Positions 18,735 to 26,807 of a stretch of DNA of 62,219 nucleotides are shown piece after piece. The notes beneath the pieces are model-generated. The model had not been told where the DNA came from. It worked only from the letters and a program-made list of their open reading frames with translations, and made no database searches. The position numbers and the translations under genes are program-made. The first letter of the stretch is position 1. Every line of letters starts with the position of its first letter. Source of the stretch: Capnocytophaga sp. (GTDB lineage: Bacteria; Bacteroidota; Bacteroidia; Flavobacteriales; Flavobacteriaceae); assembly GCF_030532915.1 (NCBI RefSeq), contig NZ_JAUNKD010000001.1:1-62219 (forward strand). The letters are read 5' to 3'.

Positions 18735-19064
18735 ATGGGAAAAGCAACCAATGAAATAAAGAATATTTTACGCGGAAAATTTCTGGTAGAAGGCAAAGAA
18801 GCCACGAAAAACTGGACATTCATCGCGTTTTTGTTCATTTTGGGTGTGATTATGATTACCAGCTCTCACAACGTGGATAAAAAAGTGCATCAAATTGCCA
18901 AACTCAATGACGAGGTCAATGAACTTAAAAGCCAATTTGTTGATGTACGCTCAAATTTGCAAAAAGTAAAACTGGAATCGTCCTTATTGGAAAAACTTAA
19001 AAGCAAAGGACTCAAACAACCCGAAAAACCACCACAAAAAATCAAAGTAATTATTAAGGAATAA
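18735..19064 (+). CDS. ftsL: FtsL-like cell division protein
   Basis: A 109-residue bitopic protein with the layout of FtsL: a cytoplasmic N-terminus of about 27 residues, one membrane helix (FIAFLFILGVIMITSS, about 29-44) and a periplasmic coiled coil (about 50-95). Sequence identity to classical FtsL is always low in Bacteroidota, so the call rests on topology and on the invariant position between rsmH and ftsI. In the divisome it pairs with FtsQ and FtsI. Confidence 0.85.
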   Translation: MGKATNEIKNILRGKFLVEGKEATKNWTFIAFLFILGVIMITSSHNVDKKVHQIAKLNDEVNELKSQFVDVRSNLQKVKLESSLLEKLKSKGLKQPEKPPQKIKVIIKE

Positions 19065-19114
19065 CTCAAAAACACACTTTCGACGTAAAAATCAAACCGA
19101 AAAACACAAAAACA

Positions 19115-21133
19115 ATGGCAAAAACAAAGAATGACAAAAAGATATTGGCTCGTACTTACATCGTTGCGATTGGTATGTTGTTGTTAGCCGTTGTTATTTC
19201 CGTGAAACTTATAAAAATACAGATTGAAGGCGACCAATATCGAGCAAAAGCCGAAGAAACCACCTTGCGCGAGGCTGAAATCATTCCCAGCCAAGGCAAT
19301 TTGTACTCTGATGACGGCAGTTTGCTTGCCACTTCCGTAACCCGATATGACATCCGTTGGGATGCCATCGCGCCTTCAGCAAAAAACTTCAAAGCCTACG
19401 TTAAACCACTAAGTGATTCTCTGGCTAAAATGTTCGGAAAATCAACTTCTTACTATCAAAATCTCTTAAAAAAAGAACGTTTAAACAAAAATCGTTACCT
19501 CCTTATCGCCAATCAGTTAGGATATTCCGATTATTTGCGCATCAAACGCTTTCCGTTGTTTGAAAAAGGTCCGTATAAAGGCGGATTAATCGTTGAACGC
19601 AAAGTGAAACGCGAATATCCGCTCGGAGGAATCGCTCACCGAAGCATCGGTTATGAACGCACCGACGAAAACGGATACACCACACGCGTTGGGCTTGAAG
19701 GCGCTTACTCCAACTACCTTATGGGAACAAAAGGGCGTCGATTGGAACAAAAAATAGCGAAAGGGCAATGGAAATTAGCCAGCGGCTTTAACATTATCGA
19801 ACCCAAAGACGGCTACGACGTGGTTTCCTCCATAAATATCAACATTCAGGACATCGCCCACCACGCCCTGCTCACACAACTCCGAAAATACAAAGCAAAA
19901 CACGGTTGTGTCATCGTGATGGAAGTAAATTCCGGCGAGATTAAGGCTATTTCCAACTTGGAGCTCAACCCAAAGAACGACACTTACGCCGAAAGGTACA
20001 ACTACGCCATCGGGGAGGCACACGAACCCGGGTCTATCTTCAAATTAATGTCGGTCGTGGCAGCCATTGACCAAGCCGGCATCGACACTACTTATGTTGT
20101 GGACATCAAAAACGGGAAAAACACATATTACAACGAAACCGTGGAGGACTCTCAGCGCAGTTTCACCGGCAAAATCAATATCGCCAAAGCGTTTGCCGTG
20201 TCGTCAAACGTGGGAATGACCGAAATGGTGCATCATTTGTTTTCCAAAAACCCGAAGGAGTTCACCGGCAAGCTGACCGAGATGCATTTAGACCAGCCTT
20301 TGGGCTTACCCATCTTGGGAGAGGGCAATCCGTACATTCCAAAGCCCAAAGACAAGAATTGGAGCGGTATTTCGCTTGAATGGATGTCCTTCGGCTACGG
20401 ATTAAAGCTCACTCCCTTGCAGAGTTTGACTTTTTACAATGCAATTGCCAACAATGGCGTGATGGTAAAGCCCCGACTCATTAAAGAAGTGCGTGAATGG
20501 AACAAAACAATCGAAAAATTTAACGTGGAAATCATCAACGAGCGCATTTGTTCCAAAGAAACGGCACAAAAAGCCAAAGGTTTGCTGGCGAGCGTGGTTC
20601 AAAAACCCTACGGAACGGCTCATAAACTCTATTCACCTGATTTTTCAATGGCGGGAAAGACCGGTACAGCCCGTAAGAACTACGGAAGCAACGACCGTTC
20701 CAAACTTAGCTACATTTCATCCTTTGCCGGATTCTTTCCGGTAGAAAATCCGAAGTATTCGTGCATTGTCGTGATTCACGAACCCGATAAAAGTGTCGGA
20801 TATTACGGCGCTGACGTATCGGGACCCGTTTTTAAAAGCATCGCACAGAAAATTTATACCAATTCACTCTTAATTGACACCGTTGAAGACGTAAACCGAG
20901 CCTCCGAAGCCACCGAGAACAAGTACAACGATTATTACGCCAAAGCGCAGAAGTACAAAACTATCGTTCCCAGTGTTGTGGGTATGGATGCTATGGACGC
21001 CGTGGCGCTTTTAGAGAATATGGGACTAAAAGTACGCCTTATCGGTGAGGGCAAGGTCAAAACCCAATCGATTTCCGGCGGACAAAAGATAGGAAGTAAC
21101 AAAAACATCACACTTACGTTAGAAAACACCTAA
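19115..21133 (+). CDS. ftsI: Septal peptidoglycan transpeptidase FtsI (PBP3) with PASTA domain
   Basis: FtsI cross-links septal peptidoglycan. The 672-residue protein has an N-terminal membrane anchor (about 14-32) and a PBP dimerisation domain. The transpeptidase domain carries the catalytic SIFK (about 306-309), VSSN (second motif, about 368) and KTG (about 514) motifs. A single PASTA domain (about 612-672) binds peptidoglycan and ends the protein; this is usual for FtsI in the phylum. In most Flavobacteriia murE follows directly, whereas here a sulfatase starts 9 bases downstream. Confidence 0.97.
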   Translation: MAKTKNDKKILARTYIVAIGMLLLAVVISVKLIKIQIEGDQYRAKAEETTLREAEIIPSQGNLYSDDGSLLATSVTRYDIRWDAIAPSAKNFKAYVKPLSDSLAKMFGKSTSYYQNLLKKERLNKNRYLLIANQLGYSDYLRIKRFPLFEKGPYKGGLIVERKVKREYPLGGIAHRSIGYERTDENGYTTRVGLEGAYSNYLMGTKGRRLEQKIAKGQWKLASGFNIIEPKDGYDVVSSININIQDIAHHALLTQLRKYKAKHGCVIVMEVNSGEIKAISNLELNPKNDTYAERYNYAIGEAHEPGSIFKLMSVVAAIDQAGIDTTYVVDIKNGKNTYYNETVEDSQRSFTGKINIAKAFAVSSNVGMTEMVHHLFSKNPKEFTGKLTEMHLDQPLGLPILGEGNPYIPKPKDKNWSGISLEWMSFGYGLKLTPLQSLTFYNAIANNGVMVKPRLIKEVREWNKTIEKFNVEIINERICSKETAQKAKGLLASVVQKPYGTAHKLYSPDFSMAGKTGTARKNYGSNDRSKLSYISSFAGFFPVENPKYSCIVVIHEPDKSVGYYGADVSGPVFKSIAQKIYTNSLLIDTVEDVNRASEATENKYNDYYAKAQKYKTIVPSVVGMDAMDAVALLENMGLKVRLIGEGKVKTQSISGGQKIGSNKNITLTLENT

Positions 21134-21142
21134 ACAACAGCC

Positions 21143-22669
21143 GTGAAAGCACCTTTTATCTCCATTTTTATTTTGTTATTGCTTAATTGCGCTTCATCTT
21201 CGCAAAAAAACACATCGCAGCGCAATTTCCCGAACGTGATTTTGATTTATGCCGATGATTTGGGCTATGGTGACGTCAGTTGCTATGGCGGAACCATTCA
21301 AACGCCTCATATTGACCGCCTTTCCGAGCACGGAATAAAGCATCTTAACGCCTATTTGGCAGCAGCAACCTGCACACCTTCTCGGTACACGCTCTTAACG
21401 GGTGAGTATGCTTGGCGAAAGCAGGGAAGAGGCGTAATTAACGCAGACGCACAAGCACTTATTCCGGCAGGAAAGCAAACCGTTGCCTCGGTTTTCAAAC
21501 AAGTTGGGTACACTACCGCCGTAATCGGGAAGTGGCACTTAGGGTTGGGCGACGAAAACGGCATTAATTGGAACGGAGAAATAGCAAACACCCCCGAAGA
21601 CGTTGGTTTTGATGAGAGTTTCATCATTCCGGCAACCGCCGACAGGGTTCCGTGCGTGTATGTACAAAATCGGAAAGTAGTTAATCTCAATCCTGCTGAC
21701 ACCATCCATATAAACTACCAAAATCCCGTAGGAAACAGCCCCACCGGAAGGCAAAACCCCGAATTACTCAAACTCCCCTACTCGCACGGGCACGATATGA
21801 CAATCATCAACGGCATTAGCCGCATCGGATACCAATCCGGCGGAACCGATGCCCTTTGGAAAGATGAAGATATTGCAGATGATTTAGTCAGAGAAGCAAA
21901 AAAGTTTATCACCAAACAGAAAAACCATCCGTTTTTCCTATTTCTGGCAACAAACAACATACACGTGCCTCGGATGCCGCACCCTCGGTTTCAGGGGACG
22001 ACCACACAGGGGCTGCGGGGTGATGCCATTGTTGAATTAGACGCTATGGTGGGCGAAATAAGCAAAATTCTGGATAGTTTACGCCTTTCTGAACGAACGA
22101 TTGTCATTTTTTCAAGCGATAACGGCGCCGTGCTTGACGATGGTTATGCCGACAATGCCGTCGAGCTAACGGGGAAGCACGACCCCTTCGGAAAACTTCG
22201 GGGCGGCAAATATAGCGCTTACGAAGCCGGCACCCGCATTCCGTTTATTGTTTCGTGGAAAGGAAAACTCAAAAAACAGGACTCAAAAACGCTTATAAGT
22301 CAAACGGATTTCATCAGTTCAATGGCATCAATGCTTAATACGCATTACGACAAGCATCAAGCAATTGATTCGGAAGACCAATGGCTTGCGTGGACAGGCA
22401 AAAAACAACAGGGACGCACACATATCATTCAAGAAGCCATCAGAAACACGCTTTCTATCGTCAAAGGTAACTATAAATATATCGAACCTTCACAAAGCAC
22501 AATGAAAACAGCTTGGGAAACGGGTATTGAAACAGGGTTTTCTCCAAAACCGCAACTTTATAACCTAAAAAATGACCCGAAAGAGCAAAATAACATTACA
22601 ACAACCCTTCCAAGCATTACAAAAGAACTCAAAGAAGAACTTGAAAAGGTTAAAAACAACAAGAAATAG
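21143..22669 (+). CDS. Lipoprotein sulfatase, arylsulfatase family S1
   Basis: Formylglycine-dependent sulfatase that removes sulfate from a carbohydrate or aryl ester. The GTG start is chosen because it leads directly into a lipoprotein signal (ISIFILLLLNCASS, cysteine near residue 15). Motifs in order: metal-binding YADDLGYGD (about 37), the CTPSR active-site signature whose cysteine (about 77) is oxidised to formylglycine, GKWHLG (about 129) and KLRGGKYSAYEAGTRIPF. A separate maturase would be needed. The 508 residues are full length. It lies 9 bases behind ftsI, in the place of murE, and is probably co-transcribed with division genes. With the GH2 and GH97 enzymes it suggests use of host sulfated glycans. 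Confidence 0.92.
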   Translation: MKAPFISIFILLLLNCASSSQKNTSQRNFPNVILIYADDLGYGDVSCYGGTIQTPHIDRLSEHGIKHLNAYLAAATCTPSRYTLLTGEYAWRKQGRGVINADAQALIPAGKQTVASVFKQVGYTTAVIGKWHLGLGDENGINWNGEIANTPEDVGFDESFIIPATADRVPCVYVQNRKVVNLNPADTIHINYQNPVGNSPTGRQNPELLKLPYSHGHDMTIINGISRIGYQSGGTDALWKDEDIADDLVREAKKFITKQKNHPFFLFLATNNIHVPRMPHPRFQGTTTQGLRGDAIVELDAMVGEISKILDSLRLSERTIVIFSSDNGAVLDDGYADNAVELTGKHDPFGKLRGGKYSAYEAGTRIPFIVSWKGKLKKQDSKTLISQTDFISSMASMLNTHYDKHQAIDSEDQWLAWTGKKQQGRTHIIQEAIRNTLSIVKGNYKYIEPSQSTMKTAWETGIETGFSPKPQLYNLKNDPKEQNNITTTLPSITKELKEELEKVKNNKK

Positions 22670-22736
22670 CTTTCGTTAAAGAAAAATACTTTTAAATAAT
22701 ATTTTTCAAGATAGATAAATTAATTGTTTTTTATTA

Positions 22737-22883
22737 ATTTTTATCAGATAACCTATATTTTTGAATGGATAACGCATAATTTCAAGTAGATTGCACATAA
22801 TTTCAAATGGATAGTCTATACTTTTGAATGGATAACACATACTTTTGAATGGATAACACATAATTTTAAACAGATTATTCATA
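22737..22883. repeat. Seven tandem 21-bp repeats
   Basis: Seven contiguous units of exactly 21 bases start at 22737, 22758, 22779, 22800, 22821, 22842 and 22863. Units 5 and 6 are identical (CTTTTGAATGGATAACACATA is the 21-base unit; its core is TTTTGAATGGATAAC). The others diverge but keep TTT near the start, AA at positions 7-8, AGAT or GGAT in the middle and ATA at the end. Twenty-one bases equal two helical turns, so equivalent bases lie on the same DNA face. There are no spacers, so this is not a CRISPR. Confidence 0.9.
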
Positions 22884-23015
22884 ATTAATCATCAAAAACA
22901 CACTTTTTAAATAAGACAACATTAAAAATAAAACAAAAAATACATATTTATATACAAAAAACCTTTAACGAAAAAAAATTTTACAAATACAACCCTCTTA
23001 AATCGCTCAAAAAAG

Positions 23016-23023
23016 TATCTTTG
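23016..23023 (+). promoter_or_regulatory. Probable -7 box of the SMI1/KNR4 gene
   Basis: TATCTTTG matches TAnnTTTG and lies 67 bases before the ATG. No TTG is found at the expected upstream spacing, so activity may depend on an activator; the 21-bp array begins about 130 bases further upstream. Confidence 0.5.
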
Positions 23024-23090
23024 TTGCATACAACTATATGAAGAGCGTTTATATTTTATCATAAAACACTTATAATCAACATTAAAAAAA

Positions 23091-24434
23091 ATGAAATACA
23101 CCGAACAAATCCATCGAATTAAAGAAAAATTACAACAAGCCCAAAAAGCCGACCCTGATTATAAGGTTTTTGGAGCAGACAGCCACGAATATAAGCTGGG
23201 CAAACCCATTTCCGAAGAAAAATTGCAACAATTGGAGCAAAAATACGGCATTCGTTTGCCCGAGTGTTTCCGCAGTTTTTTACTTCATATCGGCAATGGC
23301 GGAAAGGGAAGATATGGCGGAGCTGCCCCTTTTTACGGCTTGTACGCTATTGATAAGTGCTTGAAAGAGAGCAAGGAACAACTTGCCTATCCGTGTGTGA
23401 TTTATCCGAAAATGAGCGAAGAGGCTTGGGACAAACTCATCGAAAAGACTTATGATGAGGACATTACGGACGACGAGTACGACCTTACCATCAACAAAGC
23501 CTTCGGTTCGTTGCTCACTTTCGGTACGCAGGGTTGCACTTACGAAACCGCCATCGTGCTGGAAGGCGAACACCGCGGACGCATCGTCAATACGGATATG
23601 GATTTGTTCAAACCGTATTTTGCTTTTGAGAAAAACTTCTTGGATTGGTACGAACGTTGGCTTGATGAGGTGATTTCGGGTGAAATTTTGTACATTGCCA
23701 ACGGATTTAGCTACGAAATGGGCGGAAGTGCGGCAGAATTATTGGCGTTTTTTGAAAATTCCACCGAAAAAGAAGACAAAACAGACGCTCTGGAAGGACT
23801 TCGATGCAAAAAACCGCCGTTAGATGCCGAAATTTTGGCAAAAGTGGAAGCCTACGCCCAAAAACAAGACGATTTTTTCACTTATTGGGCAACCATTTTG
23901 TGTATTTCCGACTTTAACCGTGCTAAAAAATATTTTGGGGAACTCGCCGAGCGTGATTTATTGCGATTTTTCCAAAACATTCATTGGTATTCACCTGATA
24001 AACAAACCGATAGTAACGAACTCTTGCCCATCATCCGCGAAAAATTACCGCACATAACCGATGAGGAAACGCTTCGTTTTGGCGGTTATGTATTGCGTGA
24101 AACGGGCGTGGATTATGGCGAGTGGTTGCTCCCTTTCGCTGAAAATCAAGATTATAAAACCCGTTCGACCGCCTTTTATTTTCTGGGGCAATTAAAAAAC
24201 AAGGAAAAATATTTGGACACTTTCATAAAAGGTTTGCACGAGGAAAAACCCTATGTGCTGACCACCGTTTTACAGGCACTTCACGGCGTTTCGGATAGAG
24301 TTTTGTTACCTCATTATCAGCGATTAGCACAGCGTTTCCCAACGGAAGACGAGGACTATGTTTATATCAATATCAATCACCGTTTAAAGGATTTCGGACT
24401 CACCGTTAAGAAGATTTTAAAGATGAGATTTTAG
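23091..24434 (+). CDS. SMI1/KNR4 domain protein with HEAT-like C-terminus
   Basis: The N-terminal region (about 25-190) fits the SMI1/KNR4 (SUKH) fold: ISEEKLQQLEQKYGIRLPECFRSFLLHIGNGG, followed by a hydrophobic core and GTQGCTYETAIVLEGEHRGRIV. Residues about 240-440 are helical repeats resembling HEAT units (STAFYFLGQLKNKEKYLDTF). Bacterial SUKH proteins are commonly immunity proteins against polymorphic or contact-dependent toxins. No toxin gene lies beside it. It opens the accessory island between ftsI/sulfatase and murD. Cytoplasmic; no signal peptide. Family confident, immunity role inferred. Confidence 0.82.
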   Translation: MKYTEQIHRIKEKLQQAQKADPDYKVFGADSHEYKLGKPISEEKLQQLEQKYGIRLPECFRSFLLHIGNGGKGRYGGAAPFYGLYAIDKCLKESKEQLAYPCVIYPKMSEEAWDKLIEKTYDEDITDDEYDLTINKAFGSLLTFGTQGCTYETAIVLEGEHRGRIVNTDMDLFKPYFAFEKNFLDWYERWLDEVISGEILYIANGFSYEMGGSAAELLAFFENSTEKEDKTDALEGLRCKKPPLDAEILAKVEAYAQKQDDFFTYWATILCISDFNRAKKYFGELAERDLLRFFQNIHWYSPDKQTDSNELLPIIREKLPHITDEETLRFGGYVLRETGVDYGEWLLPFAENQDYKTRSTAFYFLGQLKNKEKYLDTFIKGLHEEKPYVLTTVLQALHGVSDRVLLPHYQRLAQRFPTEDEDYVYININHRLKDFGLTVKKILKMRF

Positions 24435-24495
24435 GGTTTTGGGCGGAGGTTTTTTGTTGAGTTTGGAAAAAATTGAAGATAACTTTTATGTAAGA

Positions 24496-24522
24496 ATGGC
24501 TACGAAAAAAAATCGTAGCCAT
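24496..24522. terminator. Bidirectional terminator between convergent units
   Basis: A perfect 10-bp stem (ATGGCTACGA at 24496-24505, complement at 24513-24522) with a seven-A loop. It lies between the SMI1/KNR4 gene (plus) and the small 55-codon gene (minus), and is followed by T-rich DNA on both sides, so it can serve both. Confidence 0.8.
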
Positions 24523-24537
24523 CTAATTTTCATAAGG

Positions 24538-24705
24538 TTATTTCTTTTTTAAAATTATTGCACACACCACGCTTATTAGAAAGGAAAGTAAGAAAAATTT
24601 AATATTTATCAAATTATTGATACTTTTTTCAAATAACAATTCAATCAATAGGTTAGCAATAACTATTGTAAAGAAAATAACACCAAATTGTTTTAAGTAA
24701 TTCAT
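24538..24705 (-). CDS. Small two-helix membrane protein (55 aa), possible immunity protein
   Basis: An unlisted small ORF read on the minus strand from the ATG at 24705 to TAA at 24538-24540. The 55 residues form two hydrophobic helices: FGVIFFTIVIANLLIELLF (about 7-25) and IKFFLLSFLISVVCAIIL (about 35-52), joined by a short polar loop and ending in three lysines. It begins 6 bases after the 125-residue gene and shares its terminator. Small two-helix membrane proteins next to a short precursor are a common layout for bacteriocin immunity; that role is inference only. Confidence 0.55.
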   Translation of the reverse strand: MNYLKQFGVIFFTIVIANLLIELLFEKSINNLINIKFFLLSFLISVVCAIILKKK

Positions 24706-24711
24706 AATTAT

Positions 24712-25089
24712 TTACCATTGCATTATGACAGAAATCGCAGAAGCACCAGCACCGGTAATGACAGCTCCCCAAACACCACCTCTGCAACCTACCAAAGCTC
24801 CGACTGCATCACAACCACCAACTTTCCACCGATTTATGTGTGCCATTCGAGCTGTTTTGGCATAACTGGCTTGATATTGTTTAGCTGTAAAGTTATCAAA
24901 GTCTCCTTCTCCACCTTCTTTTTTAGGAGCCCAGTATTTAGCAGAATGTTTCAAAGTTGAGTAAAAGGCGTAAATGCCTTCCAACTCATCTTGTTTAAAT
25001 TTTTCTGCGGCAATACTCTCTCTTTTTTTCACTTCTTCTAAGATTTCTGTGAGGGTTAATTTATTAGAGTTTAAAAAATCTAAAACCAT
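24712..25089 (-). CDS. Bacteriocin-like precursor candidate with Gly-rich hydrophobic C-terminus (125 aa)
   Basis: I do not recognise a named family. Residues 1-90 are charged and helical (TLTEILEEVKKRES, KYWAPKKEGGEGDFDNF). The last 38 residues switch to a glycine/alanine-rich hydrophobic segment beginning WKVGGCDAVGALVGCRGG, with two cysteines ten residues apart, GxxxG spacing and a W at the very end. This pattern resembles pore-forming class II bacteriocins or short secreted membrane-active peptides. A long N-terminal part would then be a leader. It is followed at once by a 55-residue two-helix membrane protein, which fits an immunity partner. No dedicated exporter or peptidase lies nearby; the TolC/adaptor pair is 9 kb away. 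Alternative: an intracellular stress or membrane-associated protein. Confidence 0.6.
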   Translation of the reverse strand: MVLDFLNSNKLTLTEILEEVKKRESIAAEKFKQDELEGIYAFYSTLKHSAKYWAPKKEGGEGDFDNFTAKQYQASYAKTARMAHINRWKVGGCDAVGALVGCRGGVWGAVITGAGASAISVIMQW

Positions 25090-25438
25090 ATTTTTTCTTG
25101 TATATCAGTTTGTTTATTTAATAAAAGAATAACTGAATACTTGCAATATTGCCCTTTGCTGAACTCCAAATATGGGCAAAATTAGGTTTCACGCTTTTAT
25201 TTTTTTCTTCCAAGCAGTGTGATTTCTCGGATATGGTTCAACATTAATTCCAATCGCCTACGGAACAAATATAAGGTTTTCTATATTGTAAACAAATTAT
25301 TTAGCACAAAATTAACAATTTTCTTCCTGATAATAAGAGCGTTTTCTAATTTAAGCTTATTTTTGCCTAAAATTCAGCAAATGAAATAATTTGATAAAAA
25401 ATGAATTTTAAAATTAAAACACACAAAATAAGCAGATT
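25090..25438. other. Divergent intergenic region
   Basis: No gene seen. On the minus strand TAATTTTG (25184-25177) could be a -7 box for the 125-aa/55-aa unit, but its nearest TTG is 26 bases upstream, longer than usual. Otherwise featureless AT-rich DNA. Confidence 0.4.
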
Positions 25439-25843
25439 ATGAACAAAAACGAATGTATTACTTATTTTAAAATCATTGGTGATTTTGAGCCTGATGTGGT
25501 GAGCCAACGGCTGGGGCTTACACCTGATAATCAGTGGCGTAAGGGCGACAAAAGGCGTGATGGCAGTCCGCAAGAGTGGGCAATGTGGCAGTTTGGGCAA
25601 TGCGATGAATATGCGTGGCAAACCGGTGAGCAGATGCAAAAAACCATCGCACCGCTTTTGAGTAAAGCAGCTGAATTACAGGCGATTCGCCAAGAATTTG
25701 AGGTGGAATTTGTCCTGCAAATCGTGCCAAGTTTGTACGCTGACCAGCCCACACCCAATGTAGCTCCATCAATGGCGGTCATTGATTTTTGCCACCAAAC
25801 TCGCACAAAAATAGATGTTGATATGTATTTGATAAATAATTAA
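25439..25843 (+). CDS. DUF4279 family protein
   Basis: A 134-residue cytoplasmic protein starting MNKNECITYFKIIGDFEPDVVSQRLGLTP, with the WRKGD segment and the centrally placed tryptophan-rich WAMWQFG characteristic of DUF4279. The family is small, with alpha/beta structure and no proven function; members often occur in immunity-gene neighbourhoods. That fits this island, which also holds SUKH and DUF1629-like genes. GC content looks higher than that of the flanking intergenic DNA, but not unlike the core genes. Confidence 0.75.
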   Translation: MNKNECITYFKIIGDFEPDVVSQRLGLTPDNQWRKGDKRRDGSPQEWAMWQFGQCDEYAWQTGEQMQKTIAPLLSKAAELQAIRQEFEVEFVLQIVPSLYADQPTPNVAPSMAVIDFCHQTRTKIDVDMYLINN

Positions 25844-25873
25844 GGAAAATTAATTCTTGAATTTACAAATGGA

Positions 25874-25950
25874 TTTTTCAAGAGTGAGTTTCTGACCTTG
25901 GAGACAAAGTCCGCACTGCGGAGTATGTCGTTAAGAAAATCAATGAATAG
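25874..25950 (+). repeat. Dispersed intergenic repeat, copy 1
   Basis: Shares TTTTTCAAGAGTGA, TGGAGACAAAG and CGTTAAGAAAATCAATGAAT, in the same order, with the complement of 45688-45745. Copy 1 has an extra 19 bases containing the small palindrome TCCGCACTGCGGA. It carries no reading frame conserved between copies. Confidence 0.65.
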
Positions 25951-26047
25951 AGCGTGGAAAATAGAACAAATCGGATTTATGTATTGCAACAAATGGAAAA
26001 AATCACGCCAATTATTTTGATGATTAATATTGTTGAAAAATAGTTTG

Positions 26048-26086
26048 TTTTTCTGTTAAAAAACAGAAAAAATCGGCGTAAATTTG
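26048..26086 (+). promoter_or_regulatory. Hairpin/operator-like palindrome and -7 box upstream of Imm11-like gene
   Basis: TTTTTCTGTT (26048-26057) and AACAGAAAAA (26062-26071) form a perfect 10-bp inverted repeat overlapping the place where the -33 element of TAAATTTG (26079-26086) should be. It may be an operator or an upstream terminator. Confidence 0.4.
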
Positions 26087-26154
26087 CACTTTTGTATTCA
26101 TATACAGAAATATGCAATTTATTTTGCATCCAAACATAAAATAACAAAAAAACA

Positions 26155-26772
26155 ATGGATGTCTATCTAATAAAACAAAATTTAGACGATTTTCAGTATC
26201 TTTTGCAGGAAAAAGAAGCGGATTACATCAATACGCTGGACAAAGAGGGCGAAAAAATTGAAAATTGGCAGATTCCTACGTGGAAAATTTTCGTTCCGAA
26301 TAAAAAATCGACCAAAAAACGAAAAGATTTCAATACAAGTAGCTTTTTTTCAGGAAAATTGATGATGGAAGAGGTGTTAGCGACAAAAATGGTGACAAAA
26401 TTCAATCTTTCCGCGCAACTTTTGCCGATAAATACGCCCGAATTGGAGCAACCTTTTGTTTTTGTAAATATTTTGGACGGAATTTCGGCTGTGGTAGATA
26501 CTTTTTGGTACACCACAGACGAATTGGAACAGGCAGACGACAAAATGAACATTTTTGCCCCCAAAACGGACAAACCTAAGCGGAAAATACATCCCGAATT
26601 GCACGGAAAACATCTATTTGACAGAAAAATAATAGAAAAAAATCCCATTTTTAGAGATAAATGGTTCAAAGGATTCTATTTTTGCACCGATGTTTTTGTA
26701 AAATGGGCAGAAAAACAGCAAATCAAAGGATTATCGTTTGAAAATGCAGGAATTTTAACAGAAAATACGTGA
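26155..26772 (+). CDS. DUF1629/Imm11-like protein
   Basis: A 205-residue cytoplasmic protein. The C-terminal pattern DKWFKGFYFCTDVFVKWAEKQQIKGLSFENAG resembles the end of DUF1629 (Imm11) proteins, where a substrate-like strand precedes VSDxFKxxxExxxxxGxxF. The N-terminal half (DVYLIKQNLDDFQYLLQ) also fits. The family is assigned to immunity in polymorphic toxin systems. The gene ends 35 bases before murD in the same direction, so it may contribute to murD transcription. Family match is moderate; the toxin is absent. Confidence 0.6.
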   Translation: MDVYLIKQNLDDFQYLLQEKEADYINTLDKEGEKIENWQIPTWKIFVPNKKSTKKRKDFNTSSFFSGKLMMEEVLATKMVTKFNLSAQLLPINTPELEQPFVFVNILDGISAVVDTFWYTTDELEQADDKMNIFAPKTDKPKRKIHPELHGKHLFDRKIIEKNPIFRDKWFKGFYFCTDVFVKWAEKQQIKGLSFENAGILTENT

Positions 26773-26807
26773 TTTGTGGTACATCCATAGAGAAAAATAA
26801 CAATAAA

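Larger units (their letters stand above)
22670..23090. other. Intergenic region with 21-bp tandem array and a promoter
   Basis: AT-rich, without a credible gene. It holds the seven-unit repeat array (22737-22883) and, at its right end, a -7 box TATCTTTG (23016-23023) that should serve the SMI1/KNR4 gene starting at 23091. Confidence 0.6.
25844..26154. other. Intergenic region with dispersed repeat and a promoter
   Basis: Contains a partial copy of a dispersed repeat (25874-25950), a 10-bp hairpin (26048-26071) and a -7 box TAAATTTG (26079-26086) ahead of the gene at 26155. No gene seen. Confidence 0.5.

Noticed and set aside
22737..22883. CRISPR-like array
   Set aside because: Units are contiguous with no unique spacers, units are 21 bases and variable, and no cas genes are present.
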